From NCBI GenBank assembly GCA_009841225.1, contig VXMF01000018.1, forward strand, positions 143,779-207,778: 64,000 nt of DNA. Reading direction: 5' to 3'. The number at the start of each line of letters is the position of its first letter. Position 1 is the first letter of the stretch. The position numbers were made by a program, and so were the translations under genes. The stretch comes from Terriglobia bacterium (GTDB taxonomy: Bacteria; Acidobacteriota; Terriglobia; Bryobacterales; UBA6623). A model generated the notes under the pieces. The model had not been told where the DNA came from. It did no database searches and saw only the letters and a program-made list of their open reading frames with translations. This document shows positions 16,473 to 24,295 of the stretch, in pieces.

Positions 16473-16827
16473 GGTCGCTTATGCTTCACGCTCGCTGATT
16501 CGACCGTGCAATGTCAACCCTCGAGCTGGGTGGCCCGCCGGCAATCTCGGCGCGACATTCACCCGAGCGCGGCACTCGCGTTGGCCGCGTGTACTGGGTG
16601 CTGCGGCTTCCGGCTGCGTGGCAACGAGCTCTACGCCGTGTCGCAGCGGCGCTGCGTTCCGGGCCGCAGGCCAACGCCTGGAGCGCAGTCGTGACACCGA
16701 TGTCCCGATTCGGGCGCTTTGCGGGATCCGGCGCGAGCCTAGGCGAGAACCAACCCGCGTTCGCGCGGTTGGCTCATCGTCTTGCCCGCCGCCGGCCTGA
16801 CTCGCTATGATCGGCCATTCGCCGACC
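16473..16827. other. 355-bp intergenic gap with a UUCG-loop hairpin
   Basis: No convincing gene is found between the divergent rhodanese and GT2 genes. CCAACCCGCG (16750-16759) and CGCGGTTGG (16764-16772) form a 9-bp stem with one bulged C and a TTCG loop, a very stable tetraloop hairpin. A -10-like TATGAT (16806-16811) precedes the GT2 start at 16828, so the hairpin lies upstream of that promoter; it may instead belong to a longer transcript. Confidence 0.4.
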
Positions 16828-17754
16828 ATGCCTTCTAAGCCCGAGATCTCGGTGGTAATTCCCGTCCGCAACGAAGAGGAATCCGTCGAGGAGCTAGCGC
16901 GGCAGCTGCAGGCCGTGCTGCCGGAAGACCACGAAATCCTGTTTATCGACGATGGCAGTACCGACAACACTTGGCAACGCTTGACGGCGCTGCACGCCCC
17001 GGGACGCGTTCGGCTGGTTAAGTTCCGCGCCCACGCCGGCAAGTCGGCCGCGCTGATGGCGGGCTTCGCGCGCTGCACGGCGCCGGTTGTCTTCACGATG
17101 GACGGTGACCTGCAAGACGACCCGGCCGAGATCCCGGCCTTTCGCGCCAAGCTCGCCGAGGGGTACGACTTGGTCTCGGGCTGGAAGAAGGTACGCCGCG
17201 ACCCGCTTCACAAGGTCGCCGCCTCGCGCCTCTTCAATTGCGTCATGCGCTGCGCCACCGGTCTTGGGCTCCATGACATGAACTGCGGGTTCAAGTGCTA
17301 CCGGGCGGAAGTGGTCAAGAGCCTGAAGATCTACGGGGACCAGCACCGGTTCATCCCGGTCTTTGCCGCGCACCAAGGCTACCGCGTCACCGAGATCGAA
17401 GTGCGCCACCGAGCGCGCCGCTACGGCCGCTCGAAGTACGGCCTGAGCCGCCTAGCCAAGGGCTTTGTCGATCTGGGCACGGTGCTGCTGAGAACTCGGT
17501 TCCACGACCGTCCGGCACACGCATTCGGATACCTAGCACTGTGCTGCGGCCTAGGAGGAGCTGGGTTGCTCGGCCTGGCCTTGTCGCCCTGGCTTCACCC
17601 CACCGCGTCGTGGGCGGCCGCAGCCCTGGCCGTCGCCCTGGGCAGCGGCGCACTGGCCATTCTGGCCTTGGGCTGGGTTGCGGAGTGCATGCTCGACAGC
17701 GCCGCAGATCCGTCGCCGCCGCTCGAGCCGGCGATCGAGGACACACGTGATTAA
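16828..17754 (+). CDS. GT2 glycosyltransferase with C-terminal membrane segment (DPM/GtrB-like)
   Basis: 308 residues from the ATG at 16828 (MPSKPEISVVIPVRNEEESVEEL); the in-frame ATG at 16807 overlaps the -10-like TATGAT. The GT-A domain shows FIDDGSTDNTW and the nucleotide/metal motif DGDLQDDP, then GFKCYRAEV and RYGRSKYGLSRL. Two hydrophobic helices end the protein. This is the build of polyprenyl-phosphate sugar synthases (GtrB/DPM1 with membrane tail). The following flippase-like gene overlaps it by 8 bp, consistent with making and flipping a lipid-linked sugar, possibly used by GT39-type enzymes such as the one at 9985. Confidence 0.9.
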   Translation: MPSKPEISVVIPVRNEEESVEELARQLQAVLPEDHEILFIDDGSTDNTWQRLTALHAPGRVRLVKFRAHAGKSAALMAGFARCTAPVVFTMDGDLQDDPAEIPAFRAKLAEGYDLVSGWKKVRRDPLHKVAASRLFNCVMRCATGLGLHDMNCGFKCYRAEVVKSLKIYGDQHRFIPVFAAHQGYRVTEIEVRHRARRYGRSKYGLSRLAKGFVDLGTVLLRTRFHDRPAHAFGYLALCCGLGGAGLLGLALSPWLHPTASWAAAALAVALGSGALAILALGWVAECMLDSAADPSPPLEPAIEDTRD

Positions 17755-18667
17755 GCGCGGGCTGCCCATTCTCAAGGCCCTCGTGCCCCTGGTCCTGGCC
17801 TGGTTCATCGGCCGCATGATCTACGGCAATTGGCAGCAAGTGCGGTCGGAGCCATGGCGGATCGACCTGCCATGGCTCGCGGTGTCATTCGCGCTCGGGG
17901 CCGCCTGGCACTTGGTCCGTCCGCTCGGCTGGACGCGCCTGCTGAGGGGCTTCGACCACGTCGTGCCGTATTGGGAGATCTACCGCATCTACCGCAAGTC
18001 CGAGCTGAGCCGCTACGTTCCGGGCGGCGTCTGGCAATTCGCCGCCCGCATTTACCTCACACGCCGCCATGGAGTGAGCTCGGCGGCCTGCCTGGCTGCG
18101 ACGATACTCGACATGACCCTGGCCGCACTCGCCGCCATGGTCGTGGTCGCTTGGCACGGCGGCGTGGCATCCTCCTCGCTGGCCGAGTGGCAGCGCTACG
18201 CCCTGTTCGCGTTCCCCCTGCTCGCCTGCGCAGTCGTATACCCCCCGGTATTCAACGCTTGGGCAGTGCGCTTGGCTCGCTTGCTCAAGCAGCCGTTCCG
18301 CCCGCTCGAGATCCGCACGGCCCGCATGCTGGGCATCTGGGCTCTATACGTCGTGATGTGGGCGCTGCTGGCGTTTGCCATGGCCAGCTTCGCCCGTGCC
18401 CTGCTGCCCGGCCTAGACACCGAGCGCTTCGCCTATATCGCGGGCTCGTACGCCTTGGCTTGGGTGACGGCGCTGATTACCATGGTGGCGCCTGCGGGGA
18501 TGGGCGTCCGTGAAGGCATTCTCGGGCTGCTGCTATCCCAAGCGATCGCCGCAGGCACGGCGATGACCCTGGCTGTTGCCATGCGGCTGTGGGTCGTGAC
18601 CATGGAATTGGTTTGGCTAGGGATCGGGCTGCTAATGCCCCGAACCGTCCAGCCCGATCAAGCCTAG
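17747..18667 (+). CDS. Flippase-like / LPG-synthase-type transmembrane protein
   Basis: 306 residues from a GTG at 17747 that overlaps the GT2 stop by 8 bp. A polytopic membrane protein of the lysylphosphatidylglycerol-synthase TM (UPF0104, AglD-type) family: HLVRPLGWTRLLRGF, YRIYRKSELSRYVPGGVWQFAARI and APAGMGVREGILGLLL are the conserved blocks. Members are thought to move lipid-linked sugars across the membrane. Coupling to the GT2 gene supports this role, but it is not proven. Its stop overlaps the stop of the convergent DUF1080 gene by 4 bp. Confidence 0.85.
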   Translation: MIKRGLPILKALVPLVLAWFIGRMIYGNWQQVRSEPWRIDLPWLAVSFALGAAWHLVRPLGWTRLLRGFDHVVPYWEIYRIYRKSELSRYVPGGVWQFAARIYLTRRHGVSSAACLAATILDMTLAALAAMVVVAWHGGVASSSLAEWQRYALFAFPLLACAVVYPPVFNAWAVRLARLLKQPFRPLEIRTARMLGIWALYVVMWALLAFAMASFARALLPGLDTERFAYIAGSYALAWVTALITMVAPAGMGVREGILGLLLSQAIAAGTAMTLAVAMRLWVVTMELVWLGIGLLMPRTVQPDQA

Positions 18668-19317
18668 AGATCGCGGACGGCGATGTTGCGGAAGCGGTGC
18701 TCCAAGCCCGGGCTGCAGCGGTCCCCGCCGTGGACCTGCACGGCGATCGCTCCCTCGGTGGCGCCCCGCGGCAGGCGGTTCTCGGCGTCCTTGAAGTCCG
18801 TGATCTTCGAGCCGTTGAGCCAGACTTCGATGTGGGGCGCCTCGCCTTGGATACGGGCGCGGAGGGAATTCCAATCACCCTTCCTCCACACCTTCTCCCA
18901 GCCGTCCGAGCGGTGCTCGCCGAGGCTCTCCAATTGCTCCCCGAAGACGCCCCCTAGGTTCCCCCCGGCGAGGTAGTCGAGCATGACCTGGTACGCCTGC
19001 CCGCTGCCGGTGGAGCGCAGGAACAAGCCACCATCGCAGCCGAAATCGGGCTTGATCTCCAAGTAGACTTCAAAGTCGCCGAACTTCTCGTCCGTCAGCA
19101 GGATGCCGCCGTTCCCTTCCCGGTCCTGCTTGCCGACCAGTGCGCCCTCGAACACGCGCCACTCCTTTGTGTCGCCATGATGGTTGGTCAGGCTCATGTG
19201 CCAGCCGGCCAGGTTCTGGCCGTTGAAAATCGGCCGGAATCCTTCCGGCGCCTGCGCGCCGAGCGAACACGGCAGCAAGGCCAAGAGCAAGGGTGCGCGA
19301 GACATCCATCCAGTCAT
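18664..19317 (-). CDS. Secreted DUF1080 protein (3-keto-disaccharide hydrolase family)
   Basis: 217 residues with a signal peptide (MSRAPLLLALLPCSLGAQA). The concanavalin-like beta-sandwich DUF1080 domain fills the rest: GFRPIFNGQNLAGWHM, EGALVGKQDREGNGGILLTDEKFGDFEVYLEIKPDFGCDGGLFLRS, and the final ENRLPRGATEGAIAVQVHGGD with VRDL end. Some members hydrolyse 3-keto-disaccharides; others are only binding domains. A second DUF1080 gene lies at 45237-46058. The start at 19317 or the ATG at 19305 are both possible. Confidence 0.9.
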   Translation of the reverse strand: MTGWMSRAPLLLALLPCSLGAQAPEGFRPIFNGQNLAGWHMSLTNHHGDTKEWRVFEGALVGKQDREGNGGILLTDEKFGDFEVYLEIKPDFGCDGGLFLRSTGSGQAYQVMLDYLAGGNLGGVFGEQLESLGEHRSDGWEKVWRKGDWNSLRARIQGEAPHIEVWLNGSKITDFKDAENRLPRGATEGAIAVQVHGGDRCSPGLEHRFRNIAVRDL

Positions 19318-19450
19318 ATTCCCGGCCAGCGTAGCATTTTCCCGCTAGGCTTCCGCGGCCCGCTCGCCCGTCCCTGAGAAGGAGAGCCGCGAGCGCGACC
19401 CCGTATACTTGATGAATTCGGCCGAGTGCCGAATGAGGGGATCGCGAGCA

Positions 19451-19783
19451 ATGGACGGATACTATGATCCAGACGACCTGCCCCGCTTTGCCGAGATGGG
19501 CAATGACGCGCCGGAACTGTGGGACAAGTTCAACTCTTGGTACGGGGCTGTATTTCAACCGGGCGCGCTGAGCGAGCGCGAGAAGAACCTGATCGCCTTG
19601 GCAGTGGCCCACGCCGTGCAGTGTCCCTACTGCATCGACGCGTACACGCAGGGCTGCCTTGAACAGGGCTCCAATCTGGAACAGATGACCGAGGCCGTTC
19701 ACGTGGCCTCGGCGATCAAGGGAGGATCCGCGCTGGTGCACGGCTTGCAAATGCGCAACATAGCCTCCAAGATCAGCATGTAG
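19451..19783 (+). CDS. Arsenosugar-biosynthesis-associated peroxidase-like (carboxymuconolactone decarboxylase family)
   Basis: 110 residues from the ATG at 19451; a longer frame upstream adds residues that do not fit. AhpD-like fold with the redox motif VQCPYCIDAYTQG (Cys58, Cys61) preceded by His54 (ALAVAHAVQC). MDGYYDPDDLPRFAEMG at the start and VHGLQMRNIASKISM at the end match the subfamily that accompanies ArsS in arsenosugar clusters. The ArsS gene starts 7 bp downstream, so the two form one unit. A -10-like TATACT is at 19404-19409. Confidence 0.9.
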   Translation: MDGYYDPDDLPRFAEMGNDAPELWDKFNSWYGAVFQPGALSEREKNLIALAVAHAVQCPYCIDAYTQGCLEQGSNLEQMTEAVHVASAIKGGSALVHGLQMRNIASKISM

Positions 19784-19789
19784 CGATCC

Positions 19790-20836
19790 GTGGCAAATTC
19801 CGTTCCAGCAGAGCGTCGTCCGTCCGTGGAGACCGACCGGCAGTTCCGCATCGTGCAACTGGACGGCGAAGCGGCTTTCCAGCCGTTTGAGTCCCGCCTA
19901 GCCCAAGCGGGCGTGGGACCGCTGGTCGCTGGGGGCATAGACGTCGTCCAGATCAATGTCGGCAAGTTTTGCAACCAAACCTGCAAGCACTGCCATGTCG
20001 ACGCAGGCCCGGATCGCACGCAGGAGAACATGTCGCGAGAGACGTTCGAGCTGTGCCTCGACGCGATCAAGCGAATCGGCCAGCCCACTGTAGACCTGAC
20101 GGGGGGAGCGCCCGAACTGAACCCAAGCTTCCGCTGGTTCGTCGAGCAAGTTCGCGGGCTGGGCTGCCAAGTGATCGACCGCTGCAACCTGACCGTGCTG
20201 GTCATGCGTTCGCAGGCCGGGCTGGCCGCCTTCCTAGCCCGGCACCGCGTCCAGATCATTGCCAGCCTGCCATACTTTCTCGGCAGCCGGACCGACGCCC
20301 AGCGCGGAGACGGCGTGTTCGACAAGTCCATCCTGGGCCTGCGCAAGCTCAACGAGCTAGGCTACGGCAGGCCCGGCAGCGGATTGGACCTGAACCTGGT
20401 CTACAACCCCACCGGGGCCTTCTTGCCGCCGGACCAAGACGCCATCGAGGCCGATTTCCGACGGGAGCTCAGCACTCGCCACCAAGTTGAGTTCAATTCG
20501 CTGTACACGATCACGAACATGCCCATCGGCCGCTATCGCGACTATCTGGTCCGCAGCGGCAACCATAGGCGCTACATGGAGCAGCTGGTCAACGCATTCA
20601 ATCCGGCCGCCGCGATGGGGGTGATGTGTCGATCGATGGTCTCGGTGGGCTGGGACGGGCGTCTCTACGACTGCGATTTCAACCAGATGCTGGAACTGGA
20701 GCTGGGTTTCGGAGCGCCGCAGCATATTCGCGATTTCGACCCGGAACGCCTCGCGGCCCGGCAAATCGTCAGCGGTCAGCACTGCTACGGCTGCACTGCC
20801 GGCTCGGGCTCGAGCTGCGGAGGCCGGATCTCCTGA
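19790..20836 (+). CDS. arsS: Arsenosugar-biosynthesis radical SAM protein ArsS
   Basis: 348 residues from a GTG at 19790. The radical SAM cluster motif is CNQTCKHC (Cys61, Cys65, Cys68) within INVGKFCNQTCKHCHVDAG, followed by LTGGAPELNPSFRWFV. The C-terminal cysteine patch CYGCTAGSGSSCGG (Cys332, 335, 343) is typical of the family. ArsS is held to form dimethylated arsenosugar precursors by transferring the adenosyl 5'-deoxy group to arsenic. The usual methylase ArsM is not in this window, so the pathway would need it elsewhere. Confidence 0.92.
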   Translation: MANSVPAERRPSVETDRQFRIVQLDGEAAFQPFESRLAQAGVGPLVAGGIDVVQINVGKFCNQTCKHCHVDAGPDRTQENMSRETFELCLDAIKRIGQPTVDLTGGAPELNPSFRWFVEQVRGLGCQVIDRCNLTVLVMRSQAGLAAFLARHRVQIIASLPYFLGSRTDAQRGDGVFDKSILGLRKLNELGYGRPGSGLDLNLVYNPTGAFLPPDQDAIEADFRRELSTRHQVEFNSLYTITNMPIGRYRDYLVRSGNHRRYMEQLVNAFNPAAAMGVMCRSMVSVGWDGRLYDCDFNQMLELELGFGAPQHIRDFDPERLAARQIVSGQHCYGCTAGSGSSCGGRIS

Positions 20837-20931
20837 ACAGGCCGCCGCAACTCGATCTTCCGGCCTCGCAGGCCCTGATGTACACTGGGGTGTCTGGCGC
20901 CGTTCGCCGGTCGCACAGAAGGAACACTGAG

Positions 20932-21636
20932 ATGCTCATCAAGCTAGCCCTCTTCCTGATCATGACCGCAGTGATGTGGCTGCTGGCCGGCTGTGGCGGC
21001 GGCGAGGCGCCGCCCGAATCTCCGCCACCGGACGAGCCCGCCGAAACCCAAGAGGCCCCGGCCGCGCCGGAGCCCGAACCAGAACCTGAGCCGGAAGCGA
21101 AGGCTGAGCCCGAGCCGGCGCCGCCGGAAGAGCCCGCCGGGCCCCCGCGCGTCCGCATGGAAACCGACAAGGGCACGCTGGTCTTGGAGCTCTATCCCGA
21201 CCGCGCGCCGGAAACAGTGGCCAACTTCCTGCAGTATGTCGACGACGGGTTCTATGACGGCACGATCTTTCACCGCGTGATCCCCAAGTTCATGATCCAA
21301 GGGGGAGGGTTCGTTCCGGGGATGCAAGAAAAGCCCACGCGGCCGCCCATTAAGAACGAGTCCGGCTCGATGGCGAACACCAAGTACACCGTGGCCATGG
21401 CGAGAACTCCCAATCCGCACAGTGCATCGGCGCAGTTCTTTATCAACCACCAGACCAACCAATTCCTCGACAAGGAAAACGCGCGCGATGGCTGGGGTTA
21501 CTGCGTGTTCGGCAAGGTGGTCGACGGTACGGACGTGATAGAAGCCATCGCGCAGGTGGCGACTGGAAGCAAGATGGGACACCAAGACGTCCCGCTGACA
21601 CCGGTGGTCATCAAGTCGGCCCGGCGCACCGGCTAA
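20932..21636 (+). CDS. Lipoprotein cyclophilin-type peptidyl-prolyl isomerase
   Basis: 234 residues from the ATG at 20932 with an AAGGA upstream. The lipobox LLAGC places the acylated Cys at 21. A Pro/Glu-rich spacer (about 25-72, many PE repeats) holds the domain off the membrane. The cyclophilin domain follows: VANFLQYVDDGFYDGTIFHRVIPKFMIQGG, ARTPNPHSASAQFFIN and GYCVFGKVVDG, with the catalytic Arg in FHRV and the QFFIN block intact. It would catalyse proline isomerisation in exported proteins. It follows the ArsS unit after a 95-bp gap and is not evidently linked to it. Confidence 0.93.
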   Translation: MLIKLALFLIMTAVMWLLAGCGGGEAPPESPPPDEPAETQEAPAAPEPEPEPEPEAKAEPEPAPPEEPAGPPRVRMETDKGTLVLELYPDRAPETVANFLQYVDDGFYDGTIFHRVIPKFMIQGGGFVPGMQEKPTRPPIKNESGSMANTKYTVAMARTPNPHSASAQFFINHQTNQFLDKENARDGWGYCVFGKVVDGTDVIEAIAQVATGSKMGHQDVPLTPVVIKSARRTG

Positions 21637-21641
21637 CCGAG

Positions 21642-21656
21642 CGAGCTTCGAGCTCG
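21642..21656 (+). terminator. Short hairpin after the cyclophilin gene
   Basis: CGAGCT (21642-21647), loop TCG, AGCTCG (21651-21656): a perfect 6-bp stem starting 6 bp after the TAA. No T-tract follows, so intrinsic termination is not certain. Confidence 0.35.
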
Positions 21657-21763
21657 GAGCCGTACCGGCCCATGCAGCTGCGGGCTGACTGGGGAACGCC
21701 CTAGCTTGGCCCCGTCCTGCGCAACGCTCGTGCGCCGCGCCGGTCCGAGTCCTCTTCAAGCGA

Positions 21764-23026
21764 TCAATCGCGCCGCCTGCGAGGCAGCAGCCCGATCGCC
21801 ACAGCCCCCAGCGCCGCTAGGCCGAAAACAGCCCACAGCGCCTGCGAATATCCCGCCAAGCGACCCGCTAGCACGGCGATGAACCGAGGTGTCCAGAACT
21901 GCAGGATCGTGTCGCTCGGCAGGATCGCGGACATGGCCTTGCCCAGCGAGCGCAAGCCGAACTGGTCCGCAGCCATCAGCGGGATCAGCATGTAGTCCGC
22001 ACCCATCGCGAGGCCAAACACAATCGCGAACAGGAAAACCATGTTGGGCTGCTCCGGCGTCACCAGGAATAGCAAGGGAATTGCAAGAGCCACGATGATG
22101 TAAGTGGCCAGCATCACGTATTTGCGCGGCAGCTTGTCAGCGAGCCAACCGGCAAGCAGCCGGCCCGAGATACTGGACAACAGATACGTATAGGAAGCCC
22201 TTGCCCAAACATTGTCCCTCGCGACCTGGTCGGTGAATCCCTGTTCTTCGTAGACGAACTTCATCAGGAAGTTGACGGCGGCGATCGACCCGATCGAGGC
22301 GGCGCTGCCCACCAGTAGCAACCAGAACGAGGAACGGCTGGAAAGTTCTCCGAAAGTCTTTTCGGACTCTTGCTCCGCCAACTCGTCGGCTGCGGCCGCT
22401 ACCTCGACATCACCCGCGCTTTGCGCGCCATCGGGCAGCTGCCCCATGTCTTCGGGCTTGTCGCGGATCACGAAGAACGCCAGCGGCCACGCGATCATCA
22501 TCAGGAAACTCAATGCCCGGAGCGCGTCAGTATAGTGGTCCAATGTTCTGGCCAGGTAAGGCGTGAGCAGGTTGCAGGCCGCACCGATCACGGCCACGCC
22601 TACATATGCGATCCCCATGGCCATGCCCCGACGACGCTTGTACCAGTTCGAGATGATGACTTGGTGTGGGATCGGACCTGACAAGAAGTACCCCGCCATG
22701 TACACGCACCACGCCGCGTAGTACTCGTACTGGTTGCCGCTCAGCCGGCCAAACCACTGGAACGAGAGGAACGTCAGGAACGTGCCGATCAGGATCAGCT
22801 TGCGCGGCGAGGTCTTGGGCACAATCACCGGGCCGATCCAGATGGTCAGCAGCACGGCGATCGGCGCGCCCAGGGTCACCAGTTCCACCGGCCACGAGTG
22901 GCCGTCGCGGAAGTAGTCGAAGAAAAAGGCGATGTTGTAGTAGGGGAATCCCGTGGACAGGCCGAACGTAACGAAGCAACTGGCAATGATCCACGGGCCG
23001 AAAAATTTCTTGCTGGACGGTTCCAT
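21764..23026 (-). CDS. Major facilitator superfamily transporter (oxalate/formate-antiporter-like)
   Basis: 420 residues from the ATG at 23026, preceded by GGAGGCGAG. Twelve transmembrane helices are suggested. MFS features are FFGPWIIASCFVTFGLSTGFPYYNIAFFFDYF (helix 1), the loop NWYKRRRGMAMGIAYVGVAVIGAA and GRLLAGWLADKLPRKYVM. The RRRGMAMGIA block resembles the oxalate/formate and monocarboxylate antiporter group (OFA/MCT). A central charged loop (EQESEKTFGELSSRSSFW) separates the halves. The substrate is probably a small organic anion, not fixed by sequence. It is divergent from the AI-2E-type gene. Confidence 0.85.
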   Translation of the reverse strand: MEPSSKKFFGPWIIASCFVTFGLSTGFPYYNIAFFFDYFRDGHSWPVELVTLGAPIAVLLTIWIGPVIVPKTSPRKLILIGTFLTFLSFQWFGRLSGNQYEYYAAWCVYMAGYFLSGPIPHQVIISNWYKRRRGMAMGIAYVGVAVIGAACNLLTPYLARTLDHYTDALRALSFLMMIAWPLAFFVIRDKPEDMGQLPDGAQSAGDVEVAAAADELAEQESEKTFGELSSRSSFWLLLVGSAASIGSIAAVNFLMKFVYEEQGFTDQVARDNVWARASYTYLLSSISGRLLAGWLADKLPRKYVMLATYIIVALAIPLLFLVTPEQPNMVFLFAIVFGLAMGADYMLIPLMAADQFGLRSLGKAMSAILPSDTILQFWTPRFIAVLAGRLAGYSQALWAVFGLAALGAVAIGLLPRRRRD

Positions 23027-23171
23027 GTAGTTCTCGCCTCCGAGCGAACTAGCCAGTGTATCCGATACGGCCGGCAGCGGTTGCGATTCGCGCCTTGCGC
23101 TAGGGTTATGCTGAGATTGTAGCCGCTGCCTGCCTTTGCGTTGGGGCTCATGCGCTGCTGCAAGATCGACC

Positions 23172-24221
23172 GTGCAAGAACGCGGCCCCAGTATTGCGAA
23201 CACCCTGCTTGCCCTGGCGGCGTTCGTCGTCGTGGCAGCGGGCATCAAGCTCGCAGCGGTAATCGTGGTCCCGTTCTTGCTCTCGGTCTTTCTCGCTATA
23301 TTGGCCGGGCCGCCGGTGTTCTGGCTGCACCAGCACCGTGTGCCCCGCTGGCTGGCGATCCTGACGGTGATTCTCAGCATCGGCGGCGCTGTGGGTTTGG
23401 TCGGCCTGCTCGCGGCGGCCTCGCTCAGCGATTTCGCAAACAGCCTGCCGGGCTACCAGGCGCGCCTGCTGAGCGCTTGGGAACAGGCGCTGGCAGGCTT
23501 GGAAGACTGGCTGGCGAGGATTGGCATCCAGCAGATTTCCGACAGCGTCTGGGATCAATCGGATCTCAATCGGATCTTCGGCACGACGGCCCAGTTCGCC
23601 GGAGCGACCCTGCTGCAGTTCGGGAACATCGTCACCAAGGCGCTGGTGGCCGTGCTGACCGTGACGTTCATGCTGTTGGAGGCGTTCCGGCTGCCCAAGA
23701 AGCTCCAGCCGCTGCTGGAGCAGTCCGGCCGGACCTGGGGGCACTTTGAAGCGTTCGCGAGATCGGTGCAGAAGTATCTCGCCATCAAGACGCTGACCAG
23801 CCTGGCAACCGGGATCGCGATCACGCTGTGGGTCTGGATACTGGGCGTAGACTACCCGATCTTCTGGGGCCTGCTCGGTTTCCTGCTCAACTTTATCCCC
23901 AACATCGGCTCCTTCATCGCCGCGATTCCGGCCGTGTTGATGGCCGCAGTGCAGTATGGAGGGGGCACCGCATTCGTGGTTGCCTTGGGCTATGTCGGGA
24001 TCAACGTCGTCATCGGCGGCCTGGTCGAGCCGCAGTTCATGGGCGACGGCGTCGGCCTGTCGCCGCTGGTGGTGTTCATGTCGTTGGTGTTCTGGGGCTT
24101 CCTGCTCGGCCCGGTCGGCATGCTGCTCTCCACGCCGCTGACCATCAGCGTGAAGCTGGCGCTGGAGGGCTACCCGGACGCTCGCTGGATCGCCACCCTG
24201 ATCGATTCGGGCAAGACCTGA
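23172..24221 (+). CDS. AI-2E-family transporter
   Basis: 349 residues if started at the GTG at 23172; a TTG at 23136 in frame is an alternative. The polytopic membrane protein has the family's C-terminal hallmark FWGLLGFLLNFIPNIGSFIAAIPAVLMA and GGLVEPQFMGDGVGLSPLVVFMSLVFWGFLLGPVGMLLSTPL. Members include sodium/proton antiporters and putative autoinducer-2 exporters; the specific cargo is unknown. The gene stands alone. The next gene, 75 bp downstream on the same strand, is unrelated. Confidence 0.88.
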   Translation: MQERGPSIANTLLALAAFVVVAAGIKLAAVIVVPFLLSVFLAILAGPPVFWLHQHRVPRWLAILTVILSIGGAVGLVGLLAAASLSDFANSLPGYQARLLSAWEQALAGLEDWLARIGIQQISDSVWDQSDLNRIFGTTAQFAGATLLQFGNIVTKALVAVLTVTFMLLEAFRLPKKLQPLLEQSGRTWGHFEAFARSVQKYLAIKTLTSLATGIAITLWVWILGVDYPIFWGLLGFLLNFIPNIGSFIAAIPAVLMAAVQYGGGTAFVVALGYVGINVVIGGLVEPQFMGDGVGLSPLVVFMSLVFWGFLLGPVGMLLSTPLTISVKLALEGYPDARWIATLIDSGKT

Positions 24222-24295
24222 TCGCCGCTCCGAGGAGAGCGAAAGCGACGGCGGCTGGGGCTCTGTCGGGTACAATTGTTGCGGCCTCCCCGCCG

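Noticed and set aside
21010..21140. Pro-Glu codon repeats as a CRISPR or microsatellite element
   Set aside because: It is an in-frame low-complexity spacer of a lipoprotein; the repeats are degenerate and have no spacer structure.
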